Under the pieces are notes generated by a model, which was not told the DNA's origin, made no database searches, and saw nothing but the letters and a program-made list of their open reading frames with translations. Shown here piece after piece: positions 51,785 through 63,074 of a DNA stretch of 64,000 bases. A program made the translations under genes and the position numbers. The DNA lies in the NCBI GenBank assembly GCA_000727475.1, contig KL647293.1, positions 2,306,588 through 2,370,587 of the forward strand, written 5' to 3'. Every line of letters begins with the position of its first letter. The first letter of the stretch is position 1. Source of the stretch: Sarcocystis neurona. Lineage: Eukaryota; Apicomplexa; Conoidasida; Eucoccidiorida; Sarcocystidae.

Positions 51785-54700
51785 GCACCACTGCCTGTTG
51801 CCGAGAGAGAGGGTGTTGCAGTCGTGAAGTTTAGAAAAGACTTAGTGATACACGGTTGCGAAGAACATGATTCCCACGAAGGTATTGCAGGGGAAGCCGA
51901 AACATATGCTTGCATGTATAGAAAGTAGGCGGCTCTAAAAAAGCGCCTTTCGCTCACGAAAAAAGTAGAGTGCATAGATATGTATCCTTGTGCGTGCGTT
52001 TTTATCCAGCGGCACAAACATACGGGTGAACGGTGTAACACTTCTCGGGAAAATAGCCGTGTACAGCACAGTAAAACGAGATTTTGAATTTTGTCGACTG
52101 CTGGGAAAATGTATTACCACAAACGATGTAGGGAATTCGTAAGGTCAGACGCGAAATGGTTTCTCAGACTGAACAACTAAGGTTAGGAAGACCTAGGTTC
52201 GACAAGTACATGCTGCCAGCAAAATTTGCGGCACTCTTCCTCCGATCAGCGCTATGCGGCTGTGCGGCCAGATCTGATTCAGAGCGTATTTCGGCACGTA
52301 ATGGTAGGTTTCGTTTGCCCTGCTGCGATCGAGACCTAGAGAGGGAATTAAACAAGCAAAGTGCATTCGATCAAGGCGTGTCATGGCGCGCACACAGCAG
52401 TCCTCGACCTTACCCGAGCCGGCGATGCGCCGAAGCTATTCAGAAGCAGCAGCGGTCTGCAAAAGCAAGCAACACCAGCGCTCCTATTGGCGGCCCAGCA
52501 AGAAGGAACGTTCAGCAGTCGTCTACGAAGGCAGCAAACGTATCCGTAAGCCGGCGTCGATTGTATCTTTCAGTTTTCCAGAAGAGCGAGAGTGCTTACT
52601 ACAAAGAAAAAAGTGCGTTATTAGCATAGAGCTGCAAGTTGTTATGTGACACGGGGACGAGAAGTCGGGAGGTGCGTCGTTGCGCTCTCAAAGAGGCAGT
52701 CTAGCATATCTGTGCTGCTTAAGAAGAAGTCGGTACTCGACATAACAAGCGCAGCCACGGCAAAGTATAGCATGGCAGGCTTGCTAGACCACGGACGGAA
52801 TTTTACGAGGTGCGGTAGATAGGATTGCTAATCTGAGCTGTATTTAGCACGTTAGTCCACGTAAAGCCACATACTTATAGATAACGCAACCTGCCGAATA
52901 GCGGTCGTGTTTCGTTAATGAGTTAACACACAAGCCAACTGCGTGTGCGTGTGTGGGAGGAGGTAGCATTCCGTTTCAAAGCAGCAGATTGTGACCGTGT
53001 GCATCAAGTGGTAGCAGTAGTGATCCGTGGAGCTGCTTTATCTGTGACTAAATTTGGTGGGTCGACAAACAGTACTGTCGTTGGTAGATAATTGCTACCC
53101 TCACAGACGAGCGATGTGGTTGGGACCACTGTTGCCGAGCACACGCGATATTTCACTTAACAAGGACCGATGGCGGCTTTTTACCCTTCCACATACCCAG
53201 TTTTTGATACCAAATGCGAGAGAAGAGCTTTCTTTCGAAGAAAGAACTTACAGGAGACAACGCTAGCTGCCTATCAAGTTTGGCAAGTCGTCTTGACAGA
53301 GGCTTGTACTGAACCAGTAGAAAGCCACCAGAGACGGGATCACTACGGTTGAGCAGTAGCCTTGAGAAACGCTTGCCGTAACCAAGACTTGCTGAATGAG
53401 TTTCTGCGTTGGCCCGCCAGCACGCTTGTCGCGGAGTGACACGGCCGAACTGTGAGTTGATGGAGAACTTCTAGCTTGTAATACTCCTCCATCGGTCTGG
53501 CGGATAAACTTCTCAGAGCCCGACACTGTATATTACAACTTCGAACGACCACCACGTCGCGACAGTACAGCACGCGTGGGAACCACTCCCTCAATAGTCC
53601 TCCATGCAGCTCAGGAGCACTTGGCAGACACGCGCGTGCCGTGTTGCCCTTATTGCCAGTGGTGAAAGGCTGTCAGGTGCATGCCACCGGTAGGGTCGCT
53701 GATTTGTCCGTTAGCGACTCCTGAAGCACCTGAGAATGGTGCGCTCCAATTGAAATATGCGCGTGCCTCATCCATAAAGTATACACTTCAGTTGCTCTCG
53801 CCCGAAGTGCATCAAGAGGACGCTAACCACTGCCCCGTGCGAGGCCACATCCTCACAGTGTCGTTTCCAACCACGACGTTGCGCGCAGTACCCCCGTTTC
53901 CATTCAGTTACAGACGTGCTTGTATCCGGATTGAAGCGTGGCCGTGCGTGCCGTGGTGTGCTAGACTCACGTGTAGAGGTAGAAGCTCCAAGACGACAAT
54001 CTGTCCAGCAGACAACAGTAGATATGCAGCGACTTCTGCAGCGCGCACGTCCAATTATTCGGACACGCTGGAGTCTCCAAACATTTGATAAACCGGACAA
54101 CTTAGAGAACGTAGCTTCTTCGTGTATCTGTTGTATGTACCACTAGCTCACGTCTTCAAAGGCGTGAGGCTAGAACTGCGTGCAAAGCAGTGAATTTCCA
54201 CTTCTTGGAATCTGCCAGTTTCCATGTGGCAGTTTAACCAGTGGTCGACAGACGGAGTAGACTGGAGGAAGAGCGCGACGCACAGAAGTTACTGTGCAAC
54301 TGATCTGCATCTAAAGAGCACGAACGAAGGGTGCGCGGTATATATTCCTTCAACTAGTTACGCGGGCTATCTCCGAAGTTGTCCGCAGAAGCCCAGTATT
54401 TTCTATAAGAGCTTCGTCGCAAGCGAAAAATTGCTGCGCTGGGGGGCCCAAAGCATCATCCCGCAGCGGAACAATTATCACATTGAAGGACAGTTGACAA
54501 AGAGAAGTGTGCCAGAATCTCACACGCCGGTGAACAACGCATGCACAAGCTATCGGTATTTTTTTTTCGAGGAGACTTACGTAGTTGTGCACAGCGCTGT
54601 TGGTACACATCACAAAAAACGCGATCGAAGCGCGCTGCCTCGCGTGAGGGCGAGCTAATCACAGAGAACGCGCTTCACGCATATATTTGGAACATGGACT

Positions 54701-56590
54701 GCTCTCTTGGTCGCACTGGCACAGCTACGTACGTGCAAATACATACACACATTCCTACAACGTCCAGGTAACTGGGCACATGCGTGAGCTTCAAAAACAC
54801 TAAGCTTCTTTGTGCGGCAATGCAATCCGGTCGAACCTCCTTTGAACAGCATTACGCTTCCGGTGCACTCCAGAGCCAACAATGTAAGCTGGCTGTGGAA
54901 CACTCCTACACGAGGATCTAAGCTTACTGACACTTAAGCCATCGTTCGGAACACGTAAGAGGCTGAATGCGCACACGGAAGCCTGTATACGTTCTACGTA
55001 CATTCACATGTAATTTAATGCATGCCCTTACCCATACGCATAAACTTTTTAGATGTACGCGTGCACATGCGTATGCGTGCACTAATGTTTCGTGTGCGCA
55101 AGCAAAGGACTGCTTAACTGCGTACAAAAATTACGTTCATGTAGCTGAAAGGATGAGGGCTTCCAAGCATAGGGACACAAGCCCGCTGTGAGGCCGCAAT
55201 GAGCCCCTTACTGCTCGTAAGACTGGTGATGCATTCACATTTTTTTCTTTCGGTATCATATGTATATATGTATATATATTCATACGTATACACGTGTGTA
55301 CATACATATATATAAACAGACATACGTGGCTTCACGGATTGTGGTTGTTGCGCGCAGTTGAAGGAAGTTGCAAATGTGTCAGAGAATGGCAACTAAGAAC
55401 TTTGGAACCGCTAGGTGACAGGGGCCGCACGGTTCTGTGATGTCGTTACGCGTAACTGCGCGTAAAGGAACACCCTACCGTTAGCGCTGGACCACCATTA
55501 CTGTCAGGACTTCTTGGTTGCTCATCTTCTACGCGGCTGGGAAACTAGGTATTCCGTCCTCGTTTGAGTTGTCCCGCTCACCTTGTGTGCTTCAGGCAGA
55601 TGTGTAGGTGATAACGGCACAAAATGCGTACACGTGCATACGCACATGCATAGGTGGCGTGGCTTAAGCGGCGGAGATGTGGCGTTCTCCTTAAGTGTTG
55701 ATTAGTCCAGCTTAGCCACGCGTTCTGACGTGTTGCCTTAACCGCGTAAAACTACAAACTGTCTCTTGCATCAGTACTAACATAAACGTACCTGCGTAAA
55801 GTCTCACATGCATGTTGAATCGCACGTACACCTGTGTACAAGTACGCACACGAGCTGCTTGACAAGTGTGTACACATGTAAGTTCGTGCGCTCGGGAGAG
55901 TACATGTTGCTACGCACACGTACGCGCTCACACGCGTGCCCGTCATTGTTTGTGGGACACAAGATGTCAGCTTTAAGTGTTGACGCGGAAAAATCTCTCA
56001 CGTATATGCCCTTTTGTGTGCGTACAAATATGTGAATGCGTAGCTGGGTTCACGTAGCTGGATTTGCGGGCAAAAGAAGTGGCAGACAAGCGTGCAGGAT
56101 TATGTTGTTGAAGCGGGACTAAAGAGGACCTTTACGTGCATGGTCCTGGACAAGCGTGGACGCTGCGCTAACATTTCCGCGTAAAACAGAGCATTCACCA
56201 ATCTGAATCCTGAAGTTTATTGCAAGACCGTCTACCTCTTCAATAGTGTTAGTCTCAAACACTTCAGCTGGCGCATCTCTCTTAATCAGTGTAAACATAC
56301 GTAAAGCTAACAGGCTGGCGGATGTCTGAGCTTGCTTCACACAGCTCAGTGTCGTGGAGCTCGCGTACCTCCGACCGCCTAAGCAAGTTTGCCATCAAGG
56401 ATTTCTGTGGAAGAGCTGACTTAGCATTGGTTATGGTTCTGGGGCGACTACAATACAGAACATACACCAGTCTCTCACTTGCACGTAACTCTGCAAATGT
56501 ATGCGCACCTTACTATGTACATGTGCCAGTCAAAGCGTTCACAGGTCAGTGAATACGGACGCCTGCGTAGCTGCTCAATGTGAAGCTTTC
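51785..56590. other. Spacer without a convincing gene
   Basis: Only short overlapping frames are seen. 54.9-56.0 kb is rich in alternating ACGTAC/GTGTAC motifs and a short TA microsatellite near 55260-55315. I see no RNA gene or mobile element. Confidence 0.4.
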
Positions 56591-58135
56591 TTACTCTCCG
56601 GTACCCCCTACTGCTGCCAACGTACCATCAGGTCGAGACAGAAAAGCAGCGAAATTCGCCAGTCCCAAACCAGCCACCCCTCCGGAAGACCGACGCGGGA
56701 GTCTCGCTGTGTTTGCTAGTTGTGTTACAGGCAGACCAGCAAGAGTAGTTGGTGCAGATAGGAGAGCCGGAACAGCAGTGGCTGCTGGCACGGTCGCTAC
56801 AGAACCAGGAGCACCAAGAAGAGCAGACGCAGATACAGCAGTAGGGGCAGCAGCTACAGCTGCAGGGGCGGCTACAGCAACAGGAGCGTTTATGGATGCA
56901 GGGACAGAGAGAGCCGCAGGTGTAGTGAGAGTAGACGGAGTACTTGTCAGCACTGCTGGTGCAACTGGTGAGACAAGAGAAGGACTGATCTCGAGGGCGG
57001 TTGTTGCTGGCGTGACGATGGAAGCAGCAGGAGCTACCCCGTAGGCTCCCGTAACAGCGCCTACAGTAGCAGGAGCCGACTGTATGAGGGGCGCTGCAGT
57101 CAGAGCTGTGGCTCTTGTTGTTGGTTCACTCAAGCTGAGCAACGCTTCAGTCGGTACAGATGTCGTTGCCGCGACTGTGGGGGCAGCGGCAACAGCGCTG
57201 GATGTAGGTACCGGTTTCACGAGTAGAGTCTGAATCGGCGAATAAACAGCAGCAGTAGTGGGTGTAGTGACAATAGGTGTAGCAACTGCTGGTGCCAGAG
57301 CAACAGGAGATGCAGCCACAGGGTCCGCAATAACAGGTGCACTATAAAAGGACGCTTGCGGGGCAACTGCGCTTGCCTGGTAAAGGCCATATACAACAGG
57401 AGATGTTGGTAGAGGAGGTGTGGCCGCTGCACCATTCATCCTGTAATACCAAGGCAGATACCGCGTTCTGTACCAAGATAAATAGGTCGGGTAACCTCCC
57501 CAACCACCGAGTTGTCGCGGACCGGATGAGTTCGCGCGAGGGGATGCCACCTCCGTTTCTTTTGCTTGGTCCTTGTGTCGGTTTTTCGGAGCTGCTGCAT
57601 TTGGTCTTTGGATGTGCTGGTCGCTCCTCCCCGCAGGCAGATGACAACCGCCGTCCGCAGATACAGTTGTGGGCGACTTACCCCCGTGATCCTTCACAGT
57701 TTCCAACGCGGTTGAGCTGTTTGATCTGTTGTCCGTTTCGGGCGATCCGTCTCGCATTTCTTGGAGGACTAGTTTGTCTCCATTGTGCATCGGCTTGTCT
57801 TCAACCGTCGTTTTGGACGTACGCTCTTTTTTTCCCCCTCCGTGTGGTAGGTCTTCGGGTCGTTTTTTTGCAGTGCGCCTCATTTTGGGAAGTGGCACAT
57901 GTGTGCAGCTGACGTTGGCGACCCCATTTCTACCGTGGGAGTCTGCATTTGGTGCTGTGGCCTCTCTCTGATCTTTTCCCACCTGTGAGCTCTTTTGCGC
58001 GTAAGGGAGCCCTACCATGCCACTTACATCCACAAACGCGAAAAAAGTCGGAGTAAGATAGAGGCTACTCAACATCAACCCCATGAGCAGAAGGTAAGAC
58101 CTCCGACATGACAAGCTACTCCGATAACGCATCAT
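56591..58135 (-). CDS. Secreted Ala/Pro/Val/Thr-rich protein with Tyr/Trp patch
   Basis: An intronless ORF of 514 residues starts with two ATGs (58135). Residues 14-35 form a clear signal peptide (LLLMGLMLSSLYLTPTFFAF). Residues 50-205 are polar, basic and disordered. Residues 211-232 are unusually aromatic (GGWGGYPTYLSWYRTRYLPW and on). Residues 235-470 are a degenerate repeat-like Ala/Pro/Val/Thr/Ser region, and the tail is Gly/Ala-rich and ends LAAVGGTGE. No catalytic motif, transmembrane helix or known domain is visible. Composition recalls structural or mucin-like secreted proteins. A dense granule, surface or oocyst/cyst-wall component is possible, but function is unassigned. A short 3' intron cannot be excluded. 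Confidence 0.75.
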   Translation of the reverse strand: MMRYRSSLSCRRSYLLLMGLMLSSLYLTPTFFAFVDVSGMVGLPYAQKSSQVGKDQREATAPNADSHGRNGVANVSCTHVPLPKMRRTAKKRPEDLPHGGGKKERTSKTTVEDKPMHNGDKLVLQEMRDGSPETDNRSNSSTALETVKDHGGKSPTTVSADGGCHLPAGRSDQHIQRPNAAAPKNRHKDQAKETEVASPRANSSGPRQLGGWGGYPTYLSWYRTRYLPWYYRMNGAAATPPLPTSPVVYGLYQASAVAPQASFYSAPVIADPVAASPVALAPAVATPIVTTPTTAAVYSPIQTLLVKPVPTSSAVAAAPTVAATTSVPTEALLSLSEPTTRATALTAAPLIQSAPATVGAVTGAYGVAPAASIVTPATTALEISPSLVSPVAPAVLTSTPSTLTTPAALSVPASINAPVAVAAPAAVAAAPTAVSASALLGAPGSVATVPAATAVPALLSAPTTLAGLPVTQLANTARLPRRSSGGVAGLGLANFAAFLSRPDGTLAAVGGTGE

Positions 58136-59228
58136 ATTGGAGTAACATAGAGAGAATTAGGAGCATAACCGGCTAGCTTAACCAGTCCAACTAGCAGTAG
58201 AAACTGGGAGTACAACAAGCGAGGCCGCAGGTTCCTTCGTAGGCCCGCCTGCACCAGATTTCGACTTGAATCAGTACACAAGATTTGAAGTCTGTGCGCT
58301 CAGAGCTGTTAGACGTACACTCAGCATCTGCGCTGCGTACGAAACCGCGCAGACTTTTCCACAGGAGGAAAGTAGAAGTGTTGCAGCAGCTACGGCGGAC
58401 ACTTGTTGACACACCAGCCACCGGGCGAGAGTAACACTTTCAAGCCGTGGAGGTTTTTGCGTGCCTGTTTCAAGCATATTTGTTATTCCTCACTACAAGT
58501 GCGCGAAATTAAAGGCAGCGACGTGCAAAACTGGTCGGAGTGACTGGAATCGAGAAACACTGGACGACGTTTTCGGACGACGCTGTCGCCAATAACGAAC
58601 TGCATACGCAGCTGAAAACTGAGTCTAGCGTACTCAGCAGCTGCTAGCCGGCACCGACTTTGAAGTGTCAGGCAGCAAGTACTCGCAACACGCACCGTCC
58701 CGACAAGCCGCGCCATGCTACCCCAGTCCTCCTAGCAGAAAGAAGCTTGTGACGGTAGTGCATCGTGTGCAAGTGGCCGGATCACGCACAGGGCGTCGGA
58801 CTTATGTTGACCACACACCTGTGCTTGTAAGCTTTTCAAGCTGCATCAGTCCACGTTCAAGTTTGACTGGTCCGAAAATGTGCGTGGATTTTACTTGAAC
58901 CTGAGAAAACATGCTTCATTAATTATATGTACGGGTGATACACGTCTTTGCGAGTGACTATTCTCTGCAATCTCTTGCGTACATGTGTTTGTGTGTGCAT
59001 TCTCTATTAGAGACTTCACGAGACGTGCTTTATTCATTGTACGGGTACTAGTGACTATGAGTTGTGTTCGACTACTCCGTACGACTTCCTGGGCACGCGG
59101 CAGGCAGGCATATACGCGGTTTCACGCCTAGACTCTACGCGAGCGGCTCACGCAGCTACAACATTCCCGCACCTGTGGAAATGTCTCTGTGTGCATGCGA
59201 GCAGCGGAAAGGTGTCTACCACGACACG

Positions 59229-59410
59229 CTTGTATAATGAACACGGCTTCTAGAGGCGATTGTCTATACGCACGGGAGATGCAGAACTGAGTGTAACGGA
59301 TTTATAAGGTGCGGCGACACGTTTGTATAGTGAACACGGGTTCAAGTGGCGATTATCTATATGCACGGGAGTACAGAACTGAGTATAACGGATTTGTAAG
59401 GTGCGGCCCG
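59229..59410. repeat. Tandem duplication, 93-bp period
   Basis: A unit beginning CTTGTATAATGAACACGGCT (59229) recurs at 59322 as TTTGTATAGTGAACACGGGT. Both copies go on through GGCGATT-TCTATA-GCACGGGAG, GCAGAACTGAGTGTAACGGA-like sequence and a GTAAGGTGCGGC end, with about 10 to 12 differences. Confidence 0.85.
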
Positions 59411-60816
59411 TACTTGAGCGCTTCTAACTCGGTTTCTATCTGAAGACCTACGCAGTCTTTCTGCAAAATGAGCACAATTCACGAACAACCCAACACATCC
59501 GTTGACGGGCCCATTCGGACGTGCAAGATAATACGAGGAAATAGGTATATCTGTTACAGACATCAGGGAGTGCAACGGTTGGTCAATGCAGTGAGTCGAA
59601 GAGGAAAGCGTAGAGGTAGTTAGTAAATTTATGCTGCGTACCTGCCGTTACCTACGGTGTTCAACATAAATGGATACACGTCGTGCGAGTTTAGACCTAT
59701 GTGGCAGTCTATGCACGTATGTCTGGAGATGGACGGCGCATGCCTATGTGTGTAGGGTCGACTACATAGAGGCGAATGCCTCTAGGGAAAAAAGACACGG
59801 ACCTGCTGGAACTGCTGGGACGAGTCCGCCTTTTCTTCTGTATGTCGCGCGCGTGTCTCTGTGTTGCTATACAAAGACGGGAAGAAGCTAGCGTATGTCG
59901 AGTATGCATACTCGTGCGTGTATAAATACATCATTGTGCTAACCTGCACACATACCGGAGGTGCACAAGCGGTGTACTCTGCGCTACACATGTAAGCAGC
60001 ATTAGCTGCACAGGTGAGTGTCTGCAGTGACAGACGGCGAACTTTGCACATAAGCTGAGGAGAGTAAGTAGCCCCACTTGACAAGCTCCCTTCTTGACAA
60101 TGTGAATGTGCTGTACATGACACAAACAGTTAAAAGCACCCTAGATTGTTCAGTCCCCAAACATGCTGATGTGAGGAAAGAATTGTGTATTTCTGCATGT
60201 GAATAGTGCAATATATGAGAAGACGAATGAATAGACTGGCCGACAACTGATAGTTACACACGTACACACATGCATAAATTTTGAGTTCCACTTAAACAAA
60301 GCAAATGCCTTGTTCAAACAAAGCATATGGAAGCCGTTACGTAATGAAGATGTGTCTATGCTAGATACCACCTCTTGTGGGGGTACAACCTGTACAGCGC
60401 CATAGTGCGTCCTTGAAACTTCACCGCTCGTAGTCACCAAGAGGGCAAACTACCCTGCCCTTTCACGCCGAGACTGTGACTAAAACATATCGTCTATCCC
60501 GCAGCGGTTGCCGGTCAATTTGAAGTGGTCAGGGCGATGAGCGGCCAGTGGTTGACACGAGAGCTCTTGTCCACCAGAGAATTGCAAGCGCTCTGAGAGA
60601 CGTGGCCGGGTGCGTCTCGTTGCAGCCTCTGTTGCACAACCGATGTAGAGTGAGTTACAGGCCGTCGGTGATCTCTCTTACTTGTGTGCACTTCAGTGCG
60701 CATGGAGATTGCACGTTACTGTCGGGTGGCACTGCTTCTGTTCAACCACCGCGGCGCACATGCATGTGTGCGCCTCCTCGCAGATGCACTGTTGATTCAC
60801 GACATATTGTAAAAGT

Positions 60817-60935
60817 TGTGTTGCAAGCCTGGGCAGTACAGCTGAAATACGCACGGAGACTGGACCAGTCGTAGACGATGTGTTGTAAACCCCAGCAGTA
60901 CAGCTAAAATGTAGAGAGAAACTGAACTGTGTCAG
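60817..60935. repeat. Imperfect tandem duplication, about 62-bp period
   Basis: GTGTTGCAAGCCTGGGCAGT near 60818 recurs as GTGTTGTAAACCCCAGCAGT near 60880; ACAGCTGAAAT/ACAGCTAAAAT and a GAGA-ACTG segment follow in both. Confidence 0.65.
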
Positions 60936-62310
60936 ATTTCAAAGGATAACTAGTTGTTTCGCACTTCAGCTGCTTTAGTTTTCGCGCCTACGGACACACG
61001 TGTACAGCTAGATGCTTACGTAGCTGTGCATAATCGACCATCGCGCCACTCCAGGCAGCCACGCATATGTTAACGAAGTCCGTATGCCTAGGGATGTACC
61101 GAAATACGCGAAATAAAGTAGTCGGCCCGCTTGTACATACCTGCGCAAGTGTTTAAGTCTAGTTGTATACCACGCTAGGAATAACAGAACAACCATTCGG
61201 GTTAGGAAGCAGTTACGGTGGGGCCAGTCTCAAGGTCTGTTTGTTAAGCTGTGTTACAGTGGGCAGCGTCCGTAGCGACACACCGACCCTACAAAAGAGC
61301 TGTCCGCATTACTGCACACTCACGGCCCCATCCCGAAATATACTTGTTGGTCTCGGCAAGTTTCTCCGTACTGCCAAATTTCCACACGTGTGCAGGTGTC
61401 GGCGCCGACAGCGCCCTGCGTGGGAGCTTCATTGCTTAGCCTAAAGCATCGGTTTCCCACGTGAGTTTGTCTTCCCGTGCAGACTGTTACCCTTCGTTGC
61501 ACGTAGTTAGTCGTAAATTGCTTACGACGGCCTTGCTCCTGCGAGTAGGTTGACAGTGTACTGCAGAACGCAGCAGCAAAACAGTATGGACAATGGCAAT
61601 CGTGACTAAATTCCACCGTAATTTCTACAGTTCCAGGCCACCGTCTGCGAGTCGAGACTGCTGAAGCAACTCCCCTGTGCGTCTTACTCAGTGAAACCGC
61701 TACACAACGGTGAAGTAGAGGGCTCAACACGACCGAGGACAGTTTTGTATGCCTAATCTGATAGAATTATGTCGGAAAGAAATCATGTCCTGTTACTGGA
61801 ATGTCTTGTGTGAAAACCAGCACGTCTCGGCAGGACAACCGGTTGTCCCCGCACAGATCCGTACGACTAAATTAACTTGGTAAGGTAGGATTGTCTCCAG
61901 AGCAGATGCAGGTCGCCCCATCGGCTCTGCAGAGTAGAATCCGCCAGGAGGTGTCAGTTACTGTTAATCTTCAGAACAGCGTGGTTGTGAAGTCAACTCT
62001 CCAGAGTAGCGAACGCTTACAGTGTCTACTCGTCGTCCGAACGCGGTGTCGCTCTGCAGCTGTACAACTACTTAAGTACTTGCAGAGCTGCACATTTGAA
62101 AGACACCTTCGTTGATCACCATTGTCAAATTTCAGCCCAGCCGCATCCACCGTATACGGGTGGCAGTGGCCGGGGCCGGACTTTGCGACTGCTTACTCAT
62201 GAGAAGGAAATCACACCGAATTTCAAACTGGATTTATGTTCCCACATAGTTTCAGTGCGTATAACTACCCATCCCATTGATCTGGGCAGTTGTTGTTTAC
62301 TGTATTTTTA

Positions 62311-62545
62311 GGCGTCCTGAGGCGCATGTGAACCCTACGTGCCGCAGTTTCGGAAATGCGCTAATCTGGCCAGCTGAAGATTACTGTACTCTTAGGCGTC
62401 CTGAGGCGCATGCGAACCCTACGTGCCGCAGTTTCGGAAATGCGCTAATCTGGCCAGCTGAAGATTACTGTACTCTTACGCATCCTGAAGCGTATGGGAA
62501 TTCTACGCGCCTCAGTTTCGGAAATGCGTTTAGCGCTCCACTGAT
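62311..62545. repeat. Tandem repeat, 84-bp period, about 2.8 copies
   Basis: Copies start at 62311, 62395 and 62479. Copies 1 and 2 are almost identical (one clear substitution); copy 3 is diverged and degenerates after CAGTTTCGGAAATGCG. The period is a multiple of three, and one plus-strand frame is open through all copies (62277-62582), giving a 28-residue repeat with RRPEAH and SFGNALIWPAEDYCTL. That frame has no ATG at its start. Confidence 0.9.
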
Positions 62546-63074
62546 AATTGCGACACCTTTCCTTACCTACAGTACCGGATGAGCTGCGTCCGTTGATAGC
62601 TCCGTCAGCGTGGTGGCCGGGCCCTACGACTCAGCATTCCGTGTTGAACTGTTTATTTGGAATTCAGATGCTTGCGTACGAGACAGACTGTTACCGAATC
62701 TTCGCCACGCCCTAGCAGTGTTCGAGGCGTGAACACTAATGTCACCTGGATTCCCCGATTGCCATTTGTCTGCACTGGCCACGGGCAGCCAGCTCTGACA
62801 AAGCAGTTACTGGTGGAAGTGCTCATACAAATCTTGGTGTGGGTCAGCGGTTGCGCCGTATGATGTTATTACTCGATATACGTGTAGTCCCAGCTGTTGC
62901 TCCCTACAGAACTACGGTAGGACAAAAAACACCCGGGCATTTCAAGGCTTACCGAGTGCAAATGAATACTGTGTACCACCACAACTGGTGCCCGACTAAG
63001 GTGAGCGGTGTGTTCTGTGCAAGGCCACCGTTGCTGGACATGTAATTGCTACCACACCCCCTCAACGTACGACA

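Larger units (their letters stand above)
58136..63074. other. Spacer with several tandem repeats
   Basis: No gene could be supported. The stretch holds repeats at 59229-59410, 60817-60935 and 62311-62545, listed separately. Protein-like frames at 58672-58829 and 59062-59253 have possible donors (GTAAGC at 58830) but no partner exon. Confidence 0.35.
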
